Origin: Armatimonadetes bacterium UBA5352
GTDB lineage: Bacteria; Armatimonadota; Zipacnadia; Zipacnadales; UBA5352
Assembly: GCA_002411015.1 (NCBI GenBank)
Contig: DHPY01000104.1
Location: forward strand, 73,233-137,232
DNA length: 64,000 nt
Direction: 5' to 3'
The notes beneath the pieces were generated by a model. That model searched no databases. It was not told the DNA's origin and was given only the letters and a program-made list of their open reading frames with translations. Position numbers and translations under genes: made by a program. This document shows positions 1 to 7,878 of this stretch, piece by piece (positions within the stretch are counted from its first letter, which is position 1; the number at the start of each line of letters is the position of its first letter).

Positions 1-249
1 GTCTCATGCGAGAGCCCTCTCGCCGCCGAGTTCGCGCGCAAGGTCAACGACGCGAACTGCCTGTGCATGGGCCAGAGCCTCGTTGCGGTCGATGTCGCGA
101 AGCGGATGGTTGAGGTCTTCCTGCGCGCGCGTTTTCAGGATGTTCCCGGCATTCCGCAGGAGGTGCTCAACTTCTGGGACGAGGCGGCGGACGAGATCAT
201 CGCAGACGGCGACACCGCTGCCGATGTAGAGATGGAGACGCTGGATTGA
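1..249 (+). CDS. rpiB: Ribose-5-phosphate isomerase B family protein, C-terminal end
   Basis: The frame enters from the left edge and stops at TGA 247-249, so only about 82 C-terminal residues are visible. The stretch around FARKVNDANCLCMG, followed by a helix ending in EVFLRARF, matches the conserved end of the RpiB/LacAB isomerase fold. There the Asn-Asp-x-Asn motif lies next to the phosphate site, and the last helix packs on the partner subunit. RpiB interconverts ribose 5-phosphate and ribulose 5-phosphate in the cytoplasm. The tail after the helix is longer than in the E. coli protein and rich in Asp and Glu. An allose- or galactose-phosphate isomerase of the same family cannot be excluded from this fragment. 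Confidence 0.75.
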   Translation, partial: VSCESPLAAEFARKVNDANCLCMGQSLVAVDVAKRMVEVFLRARFQDVPGIPQEVLNFWDEAADEIIADGDTAADVEMETLD

Positions 250-256
250 TGGGAGA

Positions 257-1012
257 GTGAACGGACACACTGAGTATCTACTGATCTTCGCGACGATACT
301 TCTCTCGAACACCGCGAGCAGCCTCGTCGGCTTCGGCGGCAGCATCCTTGCGCTGCCGTTCGTGGCGATGCTCATCGGCGTGAAGGCGGCCGTGCCGGTG
401 CTCGTAGTGCAGGCCTGGGTGCTCGCAGTCTTCATCTGCTGCCACGCGCACCGCAGCATCTCCTGGCGTGACTGGGCGAAGATCGTCGGCTTCGTCGTGG
501 TCGGCCTGCCGGTCGGCCTCTGGGCGGCAGGGGTGGTGCCGGAGGCGCCGCTTAAGCTCATCGTGGGGCTCTTCACGCTGGGCCTGGGGGTCTACGGCAT
601 CATCCGGCCACTGCCACGCGCGGACAGCCGCGAGCGCCTCATCGGCTGGAAGGGCCGCGCGATGACCGCGCTGCTGGCGCTCGGTGGAGTGGTGCACGGA
701 GCCTTCGCCACCGGCGGGCCGCTTATCGTCGTGTACGGCACCCGCGCGATGCCGGAGAAGAGCACCTTCCGCGTCACGATGAGCGCCACGTGGCTCACTC
801 TGAATACGATCCTGCTCGTGCAGTGGTTCATACGCGGCAGCTTCACCGCGCCGCAACTGAAACTCGCGGCAATGTGCATCCCGTTCACATTGGCCGGAAT
901 GGTCTTCGGCACGGCTGCGCACTACCGGGTGGAGGAACTGCTCTTCCGCCGCATACTCTACGTGGTGCTGGTCATCGCGTCGCTGATGCTGCTGCGGTCG
1001 GCGCTGGCGTGA
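257..1012 (+). CDS. TauE/SafE (TSUP) family membrane permease
   Basis: A 251-residue integral membrane protein with about seven or eight hydrophobic segments. The N-terminal motif NTASSLVGFGGSILALP is typical of the TSUP family, whose members export sulfite, sulfonates or related anions. A second GFGG-like repeat near residue 150 (GGVVHGAFATGGP) matches the family's internal duplication. The start is GTG at 257, seven bases after the rpiB-family stop, so the two genes are probably cotranscribed. The GGGAG stretch at 251-255 is unusually close to that GTG. The substrate cannot be told from sequence. Confidence 0.85.
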   Translation: MNGHTEYLLIFATILLSNTASSLVGFGGSILALPFVAMLIGVKAAVPVLVVQAWVLAVFICCHAHRSISWRDWAKIVGFVVVGLPVGLWAAGVVPEAPLKLIVGLFTLGLGVYGIIRPLPRADSRERLIGWKGRAMTALLALGGVVHGAFATGGPLIVVYGTRAMPEKSTFRVTMSATWLTLNTILLVQWFIRGSFTAPQLKLAAMCIPFTLAGMVFGTAAHYRVEELLFRRILYVVLVIASLMLLRSALA

Positions 1013-1326
1013 CCGATCACCACGTTCCTACGGGCCGGGCGCTCACCCACGCAGAACACGCGCCCGGTACCGCGCACGTACACCCGCCCGTGCGAAGGAG
1101 GGCGTCGCCTAGATGCTCTCGCCGAAGGCGCCACGAAACCGCGCCGCCAGCGATCCTGCGGAGCCTCCGTCACCTCAGACCGAAGCGGCGGCGCAGCGTC
1201 GGCGATCGCGCGCGCGTCAGCGTCAGTGCCGGCGGGTTCCTGCTGGCACGACGCGACGATCGCGGCCACCACCAGTCCCAGCGCCACCATCGCGACGACC
1301 GCGACTGGGCCCGATCTCACTCTCAC
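958..1326 (-). CDS. Possible small lipoprotein
   Basis: The frame starts at GTG 1326 in a 4-base GTGA overlap with the stop of the upstream hydrolase gene, a typical translational coupling. The first 28 residues form a basic, hydrophobic signal peptide ending in a lipobox-like IVASC, so the mature protein would be lipid-anchored at Cys. After about 50 residues the sequence becomes Arg- and Ser-rich without recognisable domains, and its end overlaps the convergent permease gene by 55 bases. The N-terminus looks real; the C-terminal half may be noncoding run-on. I recognise no family. Confidence 0.4.
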   Translation of the reverse strand: MRVRSGPVAVVAMVALGLVVAAIVASCQQEPAGTDADARAIADAAPPLRSEVTEAPQDRWRRGFVAPSARASRRRPPSHGRVYVRGTGRVFCVGERPARRNVVIGHASADRSSISDAMTSTT

Positions 1327-2399
1327 TCCGCCACCTCCGCGGCAATCGCCCCGATCTCGCGGCGCATCTGCTCGACATCCGCCTCGCGGCTGGAATGCAC
1401 GCGGTTCGCCAGCAGGATCACGATCATCCCACTCGCGCGATCGGCCCAGACGCAGGTCCCCGTGTAGCCGGTGTGGCCGACGCTCTCGGGGGTCGGCGCG
1501 CCATGCATGTGCGGATCGGTTGCGTGGCCGAGCCGCCAGCCGATGCAGCGGCGGCCATCCGGGGCGCCGGCCTGCGGCTCGAGCATCATCTCCACCGTCT
1601 CCGGCCGCAGCACCCGTGCGCCATCAAGCTCACCGTACGCGAGGATCATCCGCATGAACCGCCAGAGATCCGTGGCCGTTGAGAACAGCCCCGCGTTCCC
1701 GCCCGCGCCGCCGAGATACCGAGAGTTCTCATCATGCACATCGCCCAGCAGCACGCCCTCGGGAAGGCGCTCGGTGGCCGCACAGCGCCCAGTCAGCTCT
1801 CGCGAGGGGCAGAAGCCCGTGTCACCCATACCGAGTGGCCCAAAGACGCGCTCTCGCGAGAGGTCCTCGACGCCGCGCTCGGACGCCAGCCGCACGATGT
1901 GCGTGAGCAGGATGAAGCCGAGGCAGGAGTAGATCGTGCCCTCGCCCGGCTCATATTCCTGCGGCAGGCGGCAGATCTCCCCCACCACGCGCTCCCAGCG
2001 CTCCTCGGGCGGCACCTCGTAGCCGAGCAGAGTCGGGTAGTTGCGATGCGCGGGCAGCCCCGATGAATGCGCCAGCAGGTGACGGAGCGTCACGCGCCCG
2101 TCACGGAACTCCGGCAGCCAGCGCTGCACCGCGTCCTCGAGCGACAGCACACCGCGCTCAACAAGCTGCATCACCACCGTGGTGGTCGCCACGACCTTCG
2201 TCACCGAGGCCATGTCGAAGACCGTGTCGGGCTCCATCGGCAGCCGTCCAGGCTCCCACGAGCGCTCCCCCACTGCGTCGAGGCACAGCGTCTCATCGCC
2301 TCGCGCGATCAGGCATACGGCGCCGGGGGTCTGCCCGGTCGCGATCGCGTCCTCGATGGCACCGTGCACGGCTTCGGCCAGCTTCGCGTCTGTGCGCAT
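1323..2399 (-). CDS. Serine beta-lactamase-like hydrolase (class C / CubicO type)
   Basis: A 358-residue protein of the beta-lactamase/transpeptidase-like superfamily, which acylates an active-site serine and acts on esters, D-amino-acid peptides or beta-lactams. The SxxK motif is SVTK at residues 65-68. The second motif is Tyr-Ser-Cys at 157-159 where most relatives have Tyr-x-Asn. A C-terminal HTGYTG fits the KTG/HTG motif. There is no signal peptide, so it is probably cytoplasmic. The start lies three bases from the stop of the lipid kinase gene, and the stop overlaps the next frame, giving a tight minus-strand operon. The Cys in the YxN motif is a departure worth noting. Confidence 0.85.
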   Translation of the reverse strand: MRTDAKLAEAVHGAIEDAIATGQTPGAVCLIARGDETLCLDAVGERSWEPGRLPMEPDTVFDMASVTKVVATTTVVMQLVERGVLSLEDAVQRWLPEFRDGRVTLRHLLAHSSGLPAHRNYPTLLGYEVPPEERWERVVGEICRLPQEYEPGEGTIYSCLGFILLTHIVRLASERGVEDLSRERVFGPLGMGDTGFCPSRELTGRCAATERLPEGVLLGDVHDENSRYLGGAGGNAGLFSTATDLWRFMRMILAYGELDGARVLRPETVEMMLEPQAGAPDGRRCIGWRLGHATDPHMHGAPTPESVGHTGYTGTCVWADRASGMIVILLANRVHSSREADVEQMRREIGAIAAEVAE

Positions 2400-2402
2400 G
2401 GT

Positions 2403-3308
2403 CTAACCACCTTCTGAGTTTGCCCGACTGCCCGGTCTCCAGATCCTGCCACGCGCCGGCGCAACCTCCACGGTCAGCGGCGTGTCGCCCTTCACATCGC
2501 CGTCAATCAGCACCGGCGATGGCTCATCGGTCTCGATGATGACCTTGCTCGCGCGCCAGCTATGCACGACCGGCAGAGACAGGTGCGTCCCCCGCATGAC
2601 CTTCGGAAAGTTCAGCGCGAACGACGTCCGCGAGAGGTGCTCGACCACCACGAGGTCAAGCAGCCCATCGTCAATCTCAGCCTGTGGCGCGATCATCATC
2701 CCCGCCCCGTACGAGCGCGCGTTAGCGACTGCGACCAGCAGCACCGGCCCCTCCCAGCGCTCTCCGTCCGCAGTCACGCGCACGATCGTCGGGCGATTCG
2801 CCGCCAGCTCCGCGGCCACGCCTGTCAGGTAGGCGAGCAAGCCGCCGGTGATCCGGCTCCGCGCGTTGACCCGGCGCGCCACGCGTGCATCGAAGCCCAC
2901 GCCCATGATGTTGATGGCCCAGAGCCGGCCGTCATCCACGCAGAGCAGGTCGAGCGGCCCGGCACGGCCTCTGAGGTAGCTCTCGGCTGCAGCCAGGGGA
3001 TCGAGCGGCACTCCCAGCGTGCGCGCGAAGTCATTGCCGGTGCCTGCAGGGATGATCCCCGCAGGCACTCCCGTGTCCAGCAGCCCTGCGATCACATCCG
3101 AGAGGGTGCCGTCGCCCCCGCACGCGAAGACCGCATCGAACCCTTCCGCGGCGCCCTCACGCGCAAGCGCCCTCGTGGCTTCCGGCCAGCCCGTCTCCCG
3201 AAGCGCCACCTCCCAGCCGCCAGACCGGAGGATGGCGGCTGTCTCGCCCGCAACATCGCGGCGCGAGCGCCTTCCCGCGGCCGGGTTCACGATCAGCAGG
3301 ATCCGCAT
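2403..3308 (-). CDS. Diacylglycerol/sphingosine kinase-like lipid kinase (DagK family)
   Basis: A roughly 301-residue member of the DagK/LCB5/YegS family, which transfers the ATP gamma-phosphate to a lipid hydroxyl at the membrane face. It opens with the family's strand and loop (RILLIVNPAAG). It then carries the nucleotide motif GGDGTLSDV near residue 67 and the PAGTGNDFAR motif near residue 96. The ATG at 3308 is preferred over the in-frame GTG at 3320 because GGAG precedes it and family members begin this way. It lies just downstream of the URO-D-like gene and just upstream of the hydrolase gene, so the three are probably one transcription unit. Confidence 0.9.
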   Translation of the reverse strand: MRILLIVNPAAGRRSRRDVAGETAAILRSGGWEVALRETGWPEATRALAREGAAEGFDAVFACGGDGTLSDVIAGLLDTGVPAGIIPAGTGNDFARTLGVPLDPLAAAESYLRGRAGPLDLLCVDDGRLWAINIMGVGFDARVARRVNARSRITGGLLAYLTGVAAELAANRPTIVRVTADGERWEGPVLLVAVANARSYGAGMMIAPQAEIDDGLLDLVVVEHLSRTSFALNFPKVMRGTHLSLPVVHSWRASKVIIETDEPSPVLIDGDVKGDTPLTVEVAPARGRIWRPGSRANSEGG

Positions 3309-3323
3309 CAGGCTCCGCACCAG

Positions 3324-4292
3324 TCAGACCGCTACAGATGCCGGCTCGGTTGTCAGGCAGACCTCGCGAAGCTGCTCCATGAAGTAGCGGTAGCTCGCGA
3401 AGCTCACGTCCGAGAGCACGAAGTGATCCGGCCCGGGAATGAAGCGGCCCATCTCGATGAGCCGCCGCGCGCGCTCGATCTCCGCGTCGATGGCATCTCG
3501 CCCGCGCGCCATGCACTGCTTGTCCAGCCCGCCCACGCAGCCGATATCCGGATAGCGCCGCAGCACCCGCGCGACGTCGTTCCCGCACTGCACCTCGTAG
3601 GGGTATATCGCGTTCACGCCCGCCTCCAGCATCAACTCAGTCAGGTCCTCGATAAACCCGTCCGAGTCCACGAGCACGATAGGGATGTCATGCGCGTCAG
3701 CAAACTCCCGGATGCGGCGGTACTGTGGCGTCATGAACTCCCGGAAGGTCGCGGGCGAGATCAGCGAGCCGGAGTTTTGGGCCATGTCCTCCCAGCACTC
3801 GATCAGGTCGGGCTGCACGTCCACGATCTGCTTGCGCCACAGCTCGATGGCCATGGTCGTGTAGCTCTCCGTCATGTCATGAACGAGCTCGGGCTGATCG
3901 TAGAACGCGTAGGCGAGGTTCTCGTCGCCCATGCGGTTGCGGCAGAAGCCGTAGACGCCCCGGTGCGTGAACCGCAGCGGGTAGTCTCGATCGCGGAACT
4001 CGGCGACATAGTCTGCCCAGTTCGCGGGGAAGCGCGAGGGATCATCCGCCTGCATGCGCCGGGCCTTGTAGGGGTGCCAATCGTCTATGGACTTGATCGG
4101 CCAGTCAACGTCGTGGCGGCTATAGTCGCCGGTCTTCTGGATCTGCTCCACGGTGCCGTCACCGCGCCGCTGCAGCCGCCTGATCTCGGTCTCCTCGAGC
4201 ACCTCCACCGGCAGCAGTTGTGACATGTCCTGGTATGCCGCACAGCGAGGACACCGGCGATCCGAAAAAGCGTCTCCCTCTCTCACACTCAC
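3324..4292 (-). CDS. URO-D-like protein, 5'-truncated
   Basis: The product resembles the complete paralog at 16919-18034 (371 residues) from about its residue 50 onward: both share an E-D-x-x central strand, a VDSDG turn and a GGLDKQ/GGVNKR element before a final AGRDAIDAEI helix. This copy lacks roughly the first 45-50 residues, and its opening residues look unrelated. The break falls next to the IS110 remnant, so the gene was probably truncated there. The MtaA/MtbA corrinoid methyltransferase relatives have an His-x-Cys zinc motif where this protein has VDSDG. The reaction is therefore unknown, and the truncated form may be inactive. Confidence 0.7.
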   Translation of the reverse strand: MSVREGDAFSDRRCPRCAAYQDMSQLLPVEVLEETEIRRLQRRGDGTVEQIQKTGDYSRHDVDWPIKSIDDWHPYKARRMQADDPSRFPANWADYVAEFRDRDYPLRFTHRGVYGFCRNRMGDENLAYAFYDQPELVHDMTESYTTMAIELWRKQIVDVQPDLIECWEDMAQNSGSLISPATFREFMTPQYRRIREFADAHDIPIVLVDSDGFIEDLTELMLEAGVNAIYPYEVQCGNDVARVLRRYPDIGCVGGLDKQCMARGRDAIDAEIERARRLIEMGRFIPGPDHFVLSDVSFASYRYFMEQLREVCLTTEPASVAV

Positions 4293-4357
4293 ATCGCGCC
4301 TGCGCTCAACGCCTCAACCCTAGTCACTCTCCGCAGCCAGGGCGCAGCCTCGATGAC

Positions 4358-4661
4358 TCACTCGACCACCTGCCGCCACAGGAAGTAGATGTCGAGCAAC
4401 ATCTTGCGTGCCGCGGCGATCTTCGCGCTGTTCGGGCCGCTGCACGACTGGGATATGCGCCTCCCGCAACCATGCGGTCACAGCGGGAGCAAACAGCGTC
4501 GCTTCTACGCCGACCACGAACGGCTCGGGTACCTTCAACAGTGCCGCCACCAGCTCATCGCGCTGCGTCAGAACCGTGCACTCGCAATACTCACCTGTCG
4601 AAGGATCAAGCGCAACCAGCGTCGAACGGGTCTTGTGTACGTCGATGCCTACGTAGATCAT
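4358..4661 (-). pseudogene. IS110-family transposase remnant
   Basis: The ATG at 4661 opens a clear IS110 N-terminal RuvC-like start (IYVGIDVHK followed by STLVALDPSTGE) that continues for about 70 residues to REAHIPVVQ. The next bases, read one frame over, give a second piece containing AKIAAARKMLLDIYFLWRQ, which ends at TGA 4358-4360. That piece resembles the extreme C-terminus of IS110 transposases. A full transposase is 300-400 residues, so the middle has been deleted and the ends joined out of frame. The remnant cannot be functional. It marks an old insertion between the truncated URO-D-like gene and the esterase gene. Confidence 0.75.
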
Positions 4662-4664
4662 CTT

Positions 4665-4727
4665 TGGGTCGCCTCCCTGAGCGAATGAATTGGTTCAAGC
4701 GCCAACCCATTCCACACAGGCGACCCA
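4665..4727. repeat. Perfect 10-bp inverted repeat upstream of the IS110 remnant
   Basis: TGGGTCGCCT at 4665-4674 is exactly complementary to AGGCGACCCA at 4718-4727, with a partly self-complementary loop. It starts just outside the transposase start codon. In the IS110 family the noncoding end upstream of the transposase can encode a structured guide RNA, so this may be a relic of such a structure. That reading is inference. Confidence 0.5.
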
Positions 4728-4885
4728 GTTTCATTCTAGCCCCTCCAGCGGCAGCGACGACGGGATCCGCTCTGTCCGCTCATGTCCCCCACTCAAGTGA
4801 TGAGCCCTCCGAAAGGAATCTCCACCGGTTGCGGTCAACATATCACGCGCTCGCGCATCAGTCTGTCGCGGAGGGAGTTCCGCCC

Positions 4886-5920
4886 ATGGCCAACCGCACC
4901 TTCTCGATGATAGACTACTTCAACAAGCTTGCGGCCGAGCATGCGCCTGAGCTGCAGTTCGCCGGCTCAACAGCGGATGACTTCGAGGCGTGGCACGAGC
5001 GGGCGCAGGCGAAGTTCATGGAGCTGCTCGGGCGGTGGCCGAAGCCCGCGCCGCTCAACGCGGAGATCATCGCCTCGGTCGAGCATGACGGGATCATCCG
5101 CGAGCGCGTGGTCTTCGACTCGGAGGAGTACATGTCGGTGCCGGCGGTGGTGCTGCGGCCGGCGGATATGGCCGCCGATGGCTCGAACCCCGCGATCCTG
5201 TGCAGCCACGGCCACGGGCAGTTCGGCAAGGAGCCGGTTTCCGGCAATCGCAGCTCGCGCGCCTACGTCAGCGACATCGAGGCGATGAACTACGACTACG
5301 GCTGGCAGATGGCGAAGCACGGCTATGTGACGATCAGCCCCGATCTGCGGGTCTTCGGCGAGCGCTCAAGCGAGGGCACGATGGTTGGCACGCGCGACAA
5401 GTGCAACGTGCACTTCATCCGCGGCGCGATCATGGGGATTTACACCCTGACGCTGAACATCTTCGACTTCCAGCGCTGCATTGACTACCTCGAGACGCGG
5501 CCAGAGGTAGATGCGAGCCGGATCGGCATGATGGGGCTCTCGCAGGGCGGCACGCAGACGACCTTCACGACGGCCGCCGAGCCGCGGATCAAGGCCGCGG
5601 ATATCATCGGCTACCTCAACCCGTGGGAGCGCTTCGGGGTGAACCGCGCGAACTTCTGCGGCTCACAGATCGTGCCGAACATCTACCGCTACTTCGACAC
5701 GCACGACATCGCGGGTCTCATCGCGCCGAGGCCGCTGCTGGTCGAGGCGGGCTATCACGACCTGTGTTTCTACATCGAGGACCAGCTCATCAGCATCGAG
5801 GCGCTGAAGAAGATCTACGCGGCGGCGGGGGCGGAGGAGGACCTCTGGGTGGAGATCCATCCCGGCCCGCACGCGTTCGCGGGGAACCTGGCGTTCGAGT
5901 TCTTCGACAAGTATCTGTGA
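4886..5920 (+). CDS. Alpha/beta hydrolase, acetyl-xylan-esterase/dienelactone-hydrolase type
   Basis: A 344-residue alpha/beta-hydrolase with the nucleophile elbow GLSQGG (Ser about 219), an oxyanion-side SHGHGQFG near residue 108 and a C-terminal HPGPHAF supplying the catalytic His. The lid-less layout and the size fit the abhydrolase_7/acetyl-xylan-esterase-like group, which removes acyl groups from sugars or small esters. There is no signal peptide. The ATG at 4886 was chosen over longer in-frame extensions because GGAGGG lies at the right distance and the upstream frame runs into the IS110 remnant. It is followed 27 bases later by a small beta-rich protein gene. Confidence 0.85.
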   Translation: MANRTFSMIDYFNKLAAEHAPELQFAGSTADDFEAWHERAQAKFMELLGRWPKPAPLNAEIIASVEHDGIIRERVVFDSEEYMSVPAVVLRPADMAADGSNPAILCSHGHGQFGKEPVSGNRSSRAYVSDIEAMNYDYGWQMAKHGYVTISPDLRVFGERSSEGTMVGTRDKCNVHFIRGAIMGIYTLTLNIFDFQRCIDYLETRPEVDASRIGMMGLSQGGTQTTFTTAAEPRIKAADIIGYLNPWERFGVNRANFCGSQIVPNIYRYFDTHDIAGLIAPRPLLVEAGYHDLCFYIEDQLISIEALKKIYAAAGAEEDLWVEIHPGPHAFAGNLAFEFFDKYL

Positions 5921-5947
5921 GACACGCGTCTCGGGGAGGGCCATACC

Positions 5948-6241
5948 ATGGAACAGAAGCCCCTGTGGAAGATCGACTCGGGGGAGTTTGCGGGCTGGCG
6001 GATGGGCGACCAGCTTCATGACGTGAAGGGCACGCACGTCGGGATGTTCCGCGGCGATATCGCCTATACGCTCAAGGGCGAGTACCTGGGCGAGATCGTG
6101 AATGACGAATGGCTCGGGAAGCACATCACGCGCCGGCCGCCGCCGATCGCCGCCCGCGAACAGCGGGGCTCCGTGCACTCGGTGCCCCGCGCCCCGCGCT
6201 CAGGGCGGCCGTCGAAGATCTGGGAGGACCCGAAGGTGTAG
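5948..6241 (+). CDS. Small repetitive beta-rich protein (possible 4-fold beta-flower type)
   Basis: A 97-residue protein with a good ribosome binding site (GGGAGG, 7 bases before ATG). The first 60 residues contain four short repeats in which an aromatic or hydrophobic strand ends in a Gly turn: WKIDSGEFAGW, MGDQLHDVKG, THVGMFRGDIAY and TLKGEYLGEI. This resembles small proteins annotated as 4-fold beta flower. The tail of about 35 residues is basic and Pro/Arg-rich, likely disordered. It is probably cotranscribed with the esterase gene upstream. Function unknown. Confidence 0.6.
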   Translation: MEQKPLWKIDSGEFAGWRMGDQLHDVKGTHVGMFRGDIAYTLKGEYLGEIVNDEWLGKHITRRPPPIAAREQRGSVHSVPRAPRSGRPSKIWEDPKV

Positions 6242-6285
6242 GGCAGCGAACGACGGCGAACGGCAGCGAACGGCTACGGCGGGCC

Positions 6286-6443
6286 GTACGGAGGGGCCGC
6301 CTGAGCCACGGCAGTCGAGCGCCAGCGAGAGTGGCGGCGCGAAGCCGACCCGCGACAAGCCGATAGGTGGCGTCTGAGCGAACAGCACGGGCCGGCTTCG
6401 GCCACCGCAAACGACGCGGTGGCCTCAGGCGGCCCCTCCGTAC
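6286..6443. repeat. Long imperfect inverted repeat element
   Basis: The arm at 6286-6309 (begins GTACGGAGGGGCCGCC) is complementary to the arm at 6419-6443, with a single extra base over about 24 positions. About 109 bases of GC-rich sequence separate the arms, including a smaller GGCCGGCTTCGGCC hairpin. The element sits between two convergent genes and has no coding content. It may be a MITE-like element, a large bidirectional terminator or both. Confidence 0.65.
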
Positions 6444-6469
6444 TGCCGAGGATATGCCGCGCTTACCGG

Positions 6470-7876
6470 CTACTCGCCGCTGATCTGGCTGTTCACGAGC
6501 GCGCTGACGACCGCCGGATCGTCGCGAACTGCTCCTCCGTTCTCGCCGAGCGCGCGGAGCGTCGTCGGCTCAAGGCCCATCTCCCGGATGCGGTCGATCA
6601 TCAGCGGCAGCGCCTCAACCGAGCACATCTCGCCCTGGTGCATGAGGATGATGTCGCCCGGCTGCAGGCCCTCCGTGGCGTTGCGCACGATCTGCGCGGC
6701 AGGCGGCTGCACCCAGTCACCCGTGTTGCGGGACCAGAACGCGCCGCCGGAGCCGAGTGAGGCCATGGCCCGCAACCCGCCCTCCGAACAGCGTCCGCCC
6801 GGCGGCCGGAACCAGCGCATCTGCTCGCCCGTCACGCGCTCGACGATGCGCGCGCATGAGGCGATCTCCGCCCACGCCTCGTCATCTGGAAGCTGGCTCA
6901 TGCGGCGGTTCGAGTAGGAGTGGTTGGCGAGTTCGTGGCCGCCACGCAGGGTCATCTGCGCCAGCGCCGGGAACTGCTCAACCTGCTGTCCGACAACGAA
7001 GAACGTGGCCCGCACCGCCTTCTGCGCGAGGATTTCAAGCATGAGCGGCGTGATCAGCGGGTGCGGGCCGTCGTCGATGGTGAGGGCCACGAGGTTCTGA
7101 TCGCCGCGGCCGCTGAAGATCGCCTCAACGGTGCTCTGCGTCGCCATTTCTGCGAGCACCTGGCCGCTCGCTGCCTCGGTCAGGAGCGCGTCCCAGCCCT
7201 CCGCCGCGGGCGGATCAGTGAAGGCGCCGGCGGGAAGCGATGACAGTGACGCGCCGTCGGTCGCATAGCGCGCGAAGACCGGGGAGTAGCGGACGCCCTC
7301 CAGCGCATCGAGCACCTCCGGGCCGGTGCCCATGCCCGCGGATGCGTTCAGATACTCCTCACGCGAGACCGACAGCGAGAAGACCGGGTGGTGCTCCTGG
7401 AGATCGCCGACGAGGCCGGCGCCGGGCACCACCGACCACAGGTCAAGCTGATCGAAGGCGAGGCCATCGTGGAAGGCGGCGTCGAGGCAGGCGGCGGCGT
7501 CCTCGCGGAGATCGGCGAGCACGAACTCCCCGTTGCGGCGGCCGGCCTGAAGCTTGATGAGGCCCATGCGACGGCCGTCAACGCCCGCGGATGCCACGCG
7601 CAGGACCGACTGGTTGAGCCGCTGGCGCGCGAGTGCGTCCATCAGGCGCGATTCAGCCGCGAGTGTGTGGCCCTTCAGGACGCCATCGAGGCCATTCCCG
7701 AGCGGCACGAGCAGCGCCTCCGGCGGAAGGCCGGGGCGGTGGGCGTTGAGGTGCGACAGCGCCTCGCCACCTGTCCGCGCATCGGGGAGACCCGGGTTCG
7801 CCTGCGCGGCTGCGACGATGATGGTTGCTGCAATGAAGCTGCATACTCCGCTGCGTACCACTGCGACACCTCGCAT
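6470..7876 (-). CDS. Secreted polysaccharide deacetylase (NodB/CE4 domain)
   Basis: A 468-residue exported protein with a signal peptide ending near AQA (residues 24-26). The CE4 deacetylase domain occupies about residues 255-450. It shows motif 1 TIDDGPH (266-272, with the catalytic and metal Asp pair), motif 2 HELANHS (314-320, metal-binding His pair) and motif 3 RPPGG near 357. Such enzymes remove N- or O-acetyl groups from peptidoglycan, chitin or xylan outside the cytoplasm. About 230 residues between signal peptide and catalytic domain have no motif I recognise. The gene ends two bases before the aldolase stop region would begin upstream, so the two are adjacent and codirectional. Confidence 0.9.
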   Translation of the reverse strand: MRGVAVVRSGVCSFIAATIIVAAAQANPGLPDARTGGEALSHLNAHRPGLPPEALLVPLGNGLDGVLKGHTLAAESRLMDALARQRLNQSVLRVASAGVDGRRMGLIKLQAGRRNGEFVLADLREDAAACLDAAFHDGLAFDQLDLWSVVPGAGLVGDLQEHHPVFSLSVSREEYLNASAGMGTGPEVLDALEGVRYSPVFARYATDGASLSSLPAGAFTDPPAAEGWDALLTEAASGQVLAEMATQSTVEAIFSGRGDQNLVALTIDDGPHPLITPLMLEILAQKAVRATFFVVGQQVEQFPALAQMTLRGGHELANHSYSNRRMSQLPDDEAWAEIASCARIVERVTGEQMRWFRPPGGRCSEGGLRAMASLGSGGAFWSRNTGDWVQPPAAQIVRNATEGLQPGDIILMHQGEMCSVEALPLMIDRIREMGLEPTTLRALGENGGAVRDDPAVVSALVNSQISGE

Positions 7877-7878
7877 CT

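Larger units (their letters stand above)
4358..4727 (-). mobile_element. Decayed IS110-type element
   Basis: This span covers the transposase remnant plus the noncoding end upstream of it, out to the outer arm of the 10-bp inverted repeat. The true element ends are not defined, because IS110 elements lack long terminal repeats. The bases from 4728 to 4885 hold nothing I recognise except the ribosome binding site of the esterase gene. Confidence 0.55.

Noticed and set aside
2562..4223. A 553-codon plus-strand frame across two minus-strand genes
   Set aside because: It spans the lipid kinase and URO-D-like genes in antisense and has the composition of a shadow.
4665..4727. Functional IS110 bridge RNA
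   Set aside because: The transposase is deleted internally and the noncoding end is short, so only a possible relic is reported.
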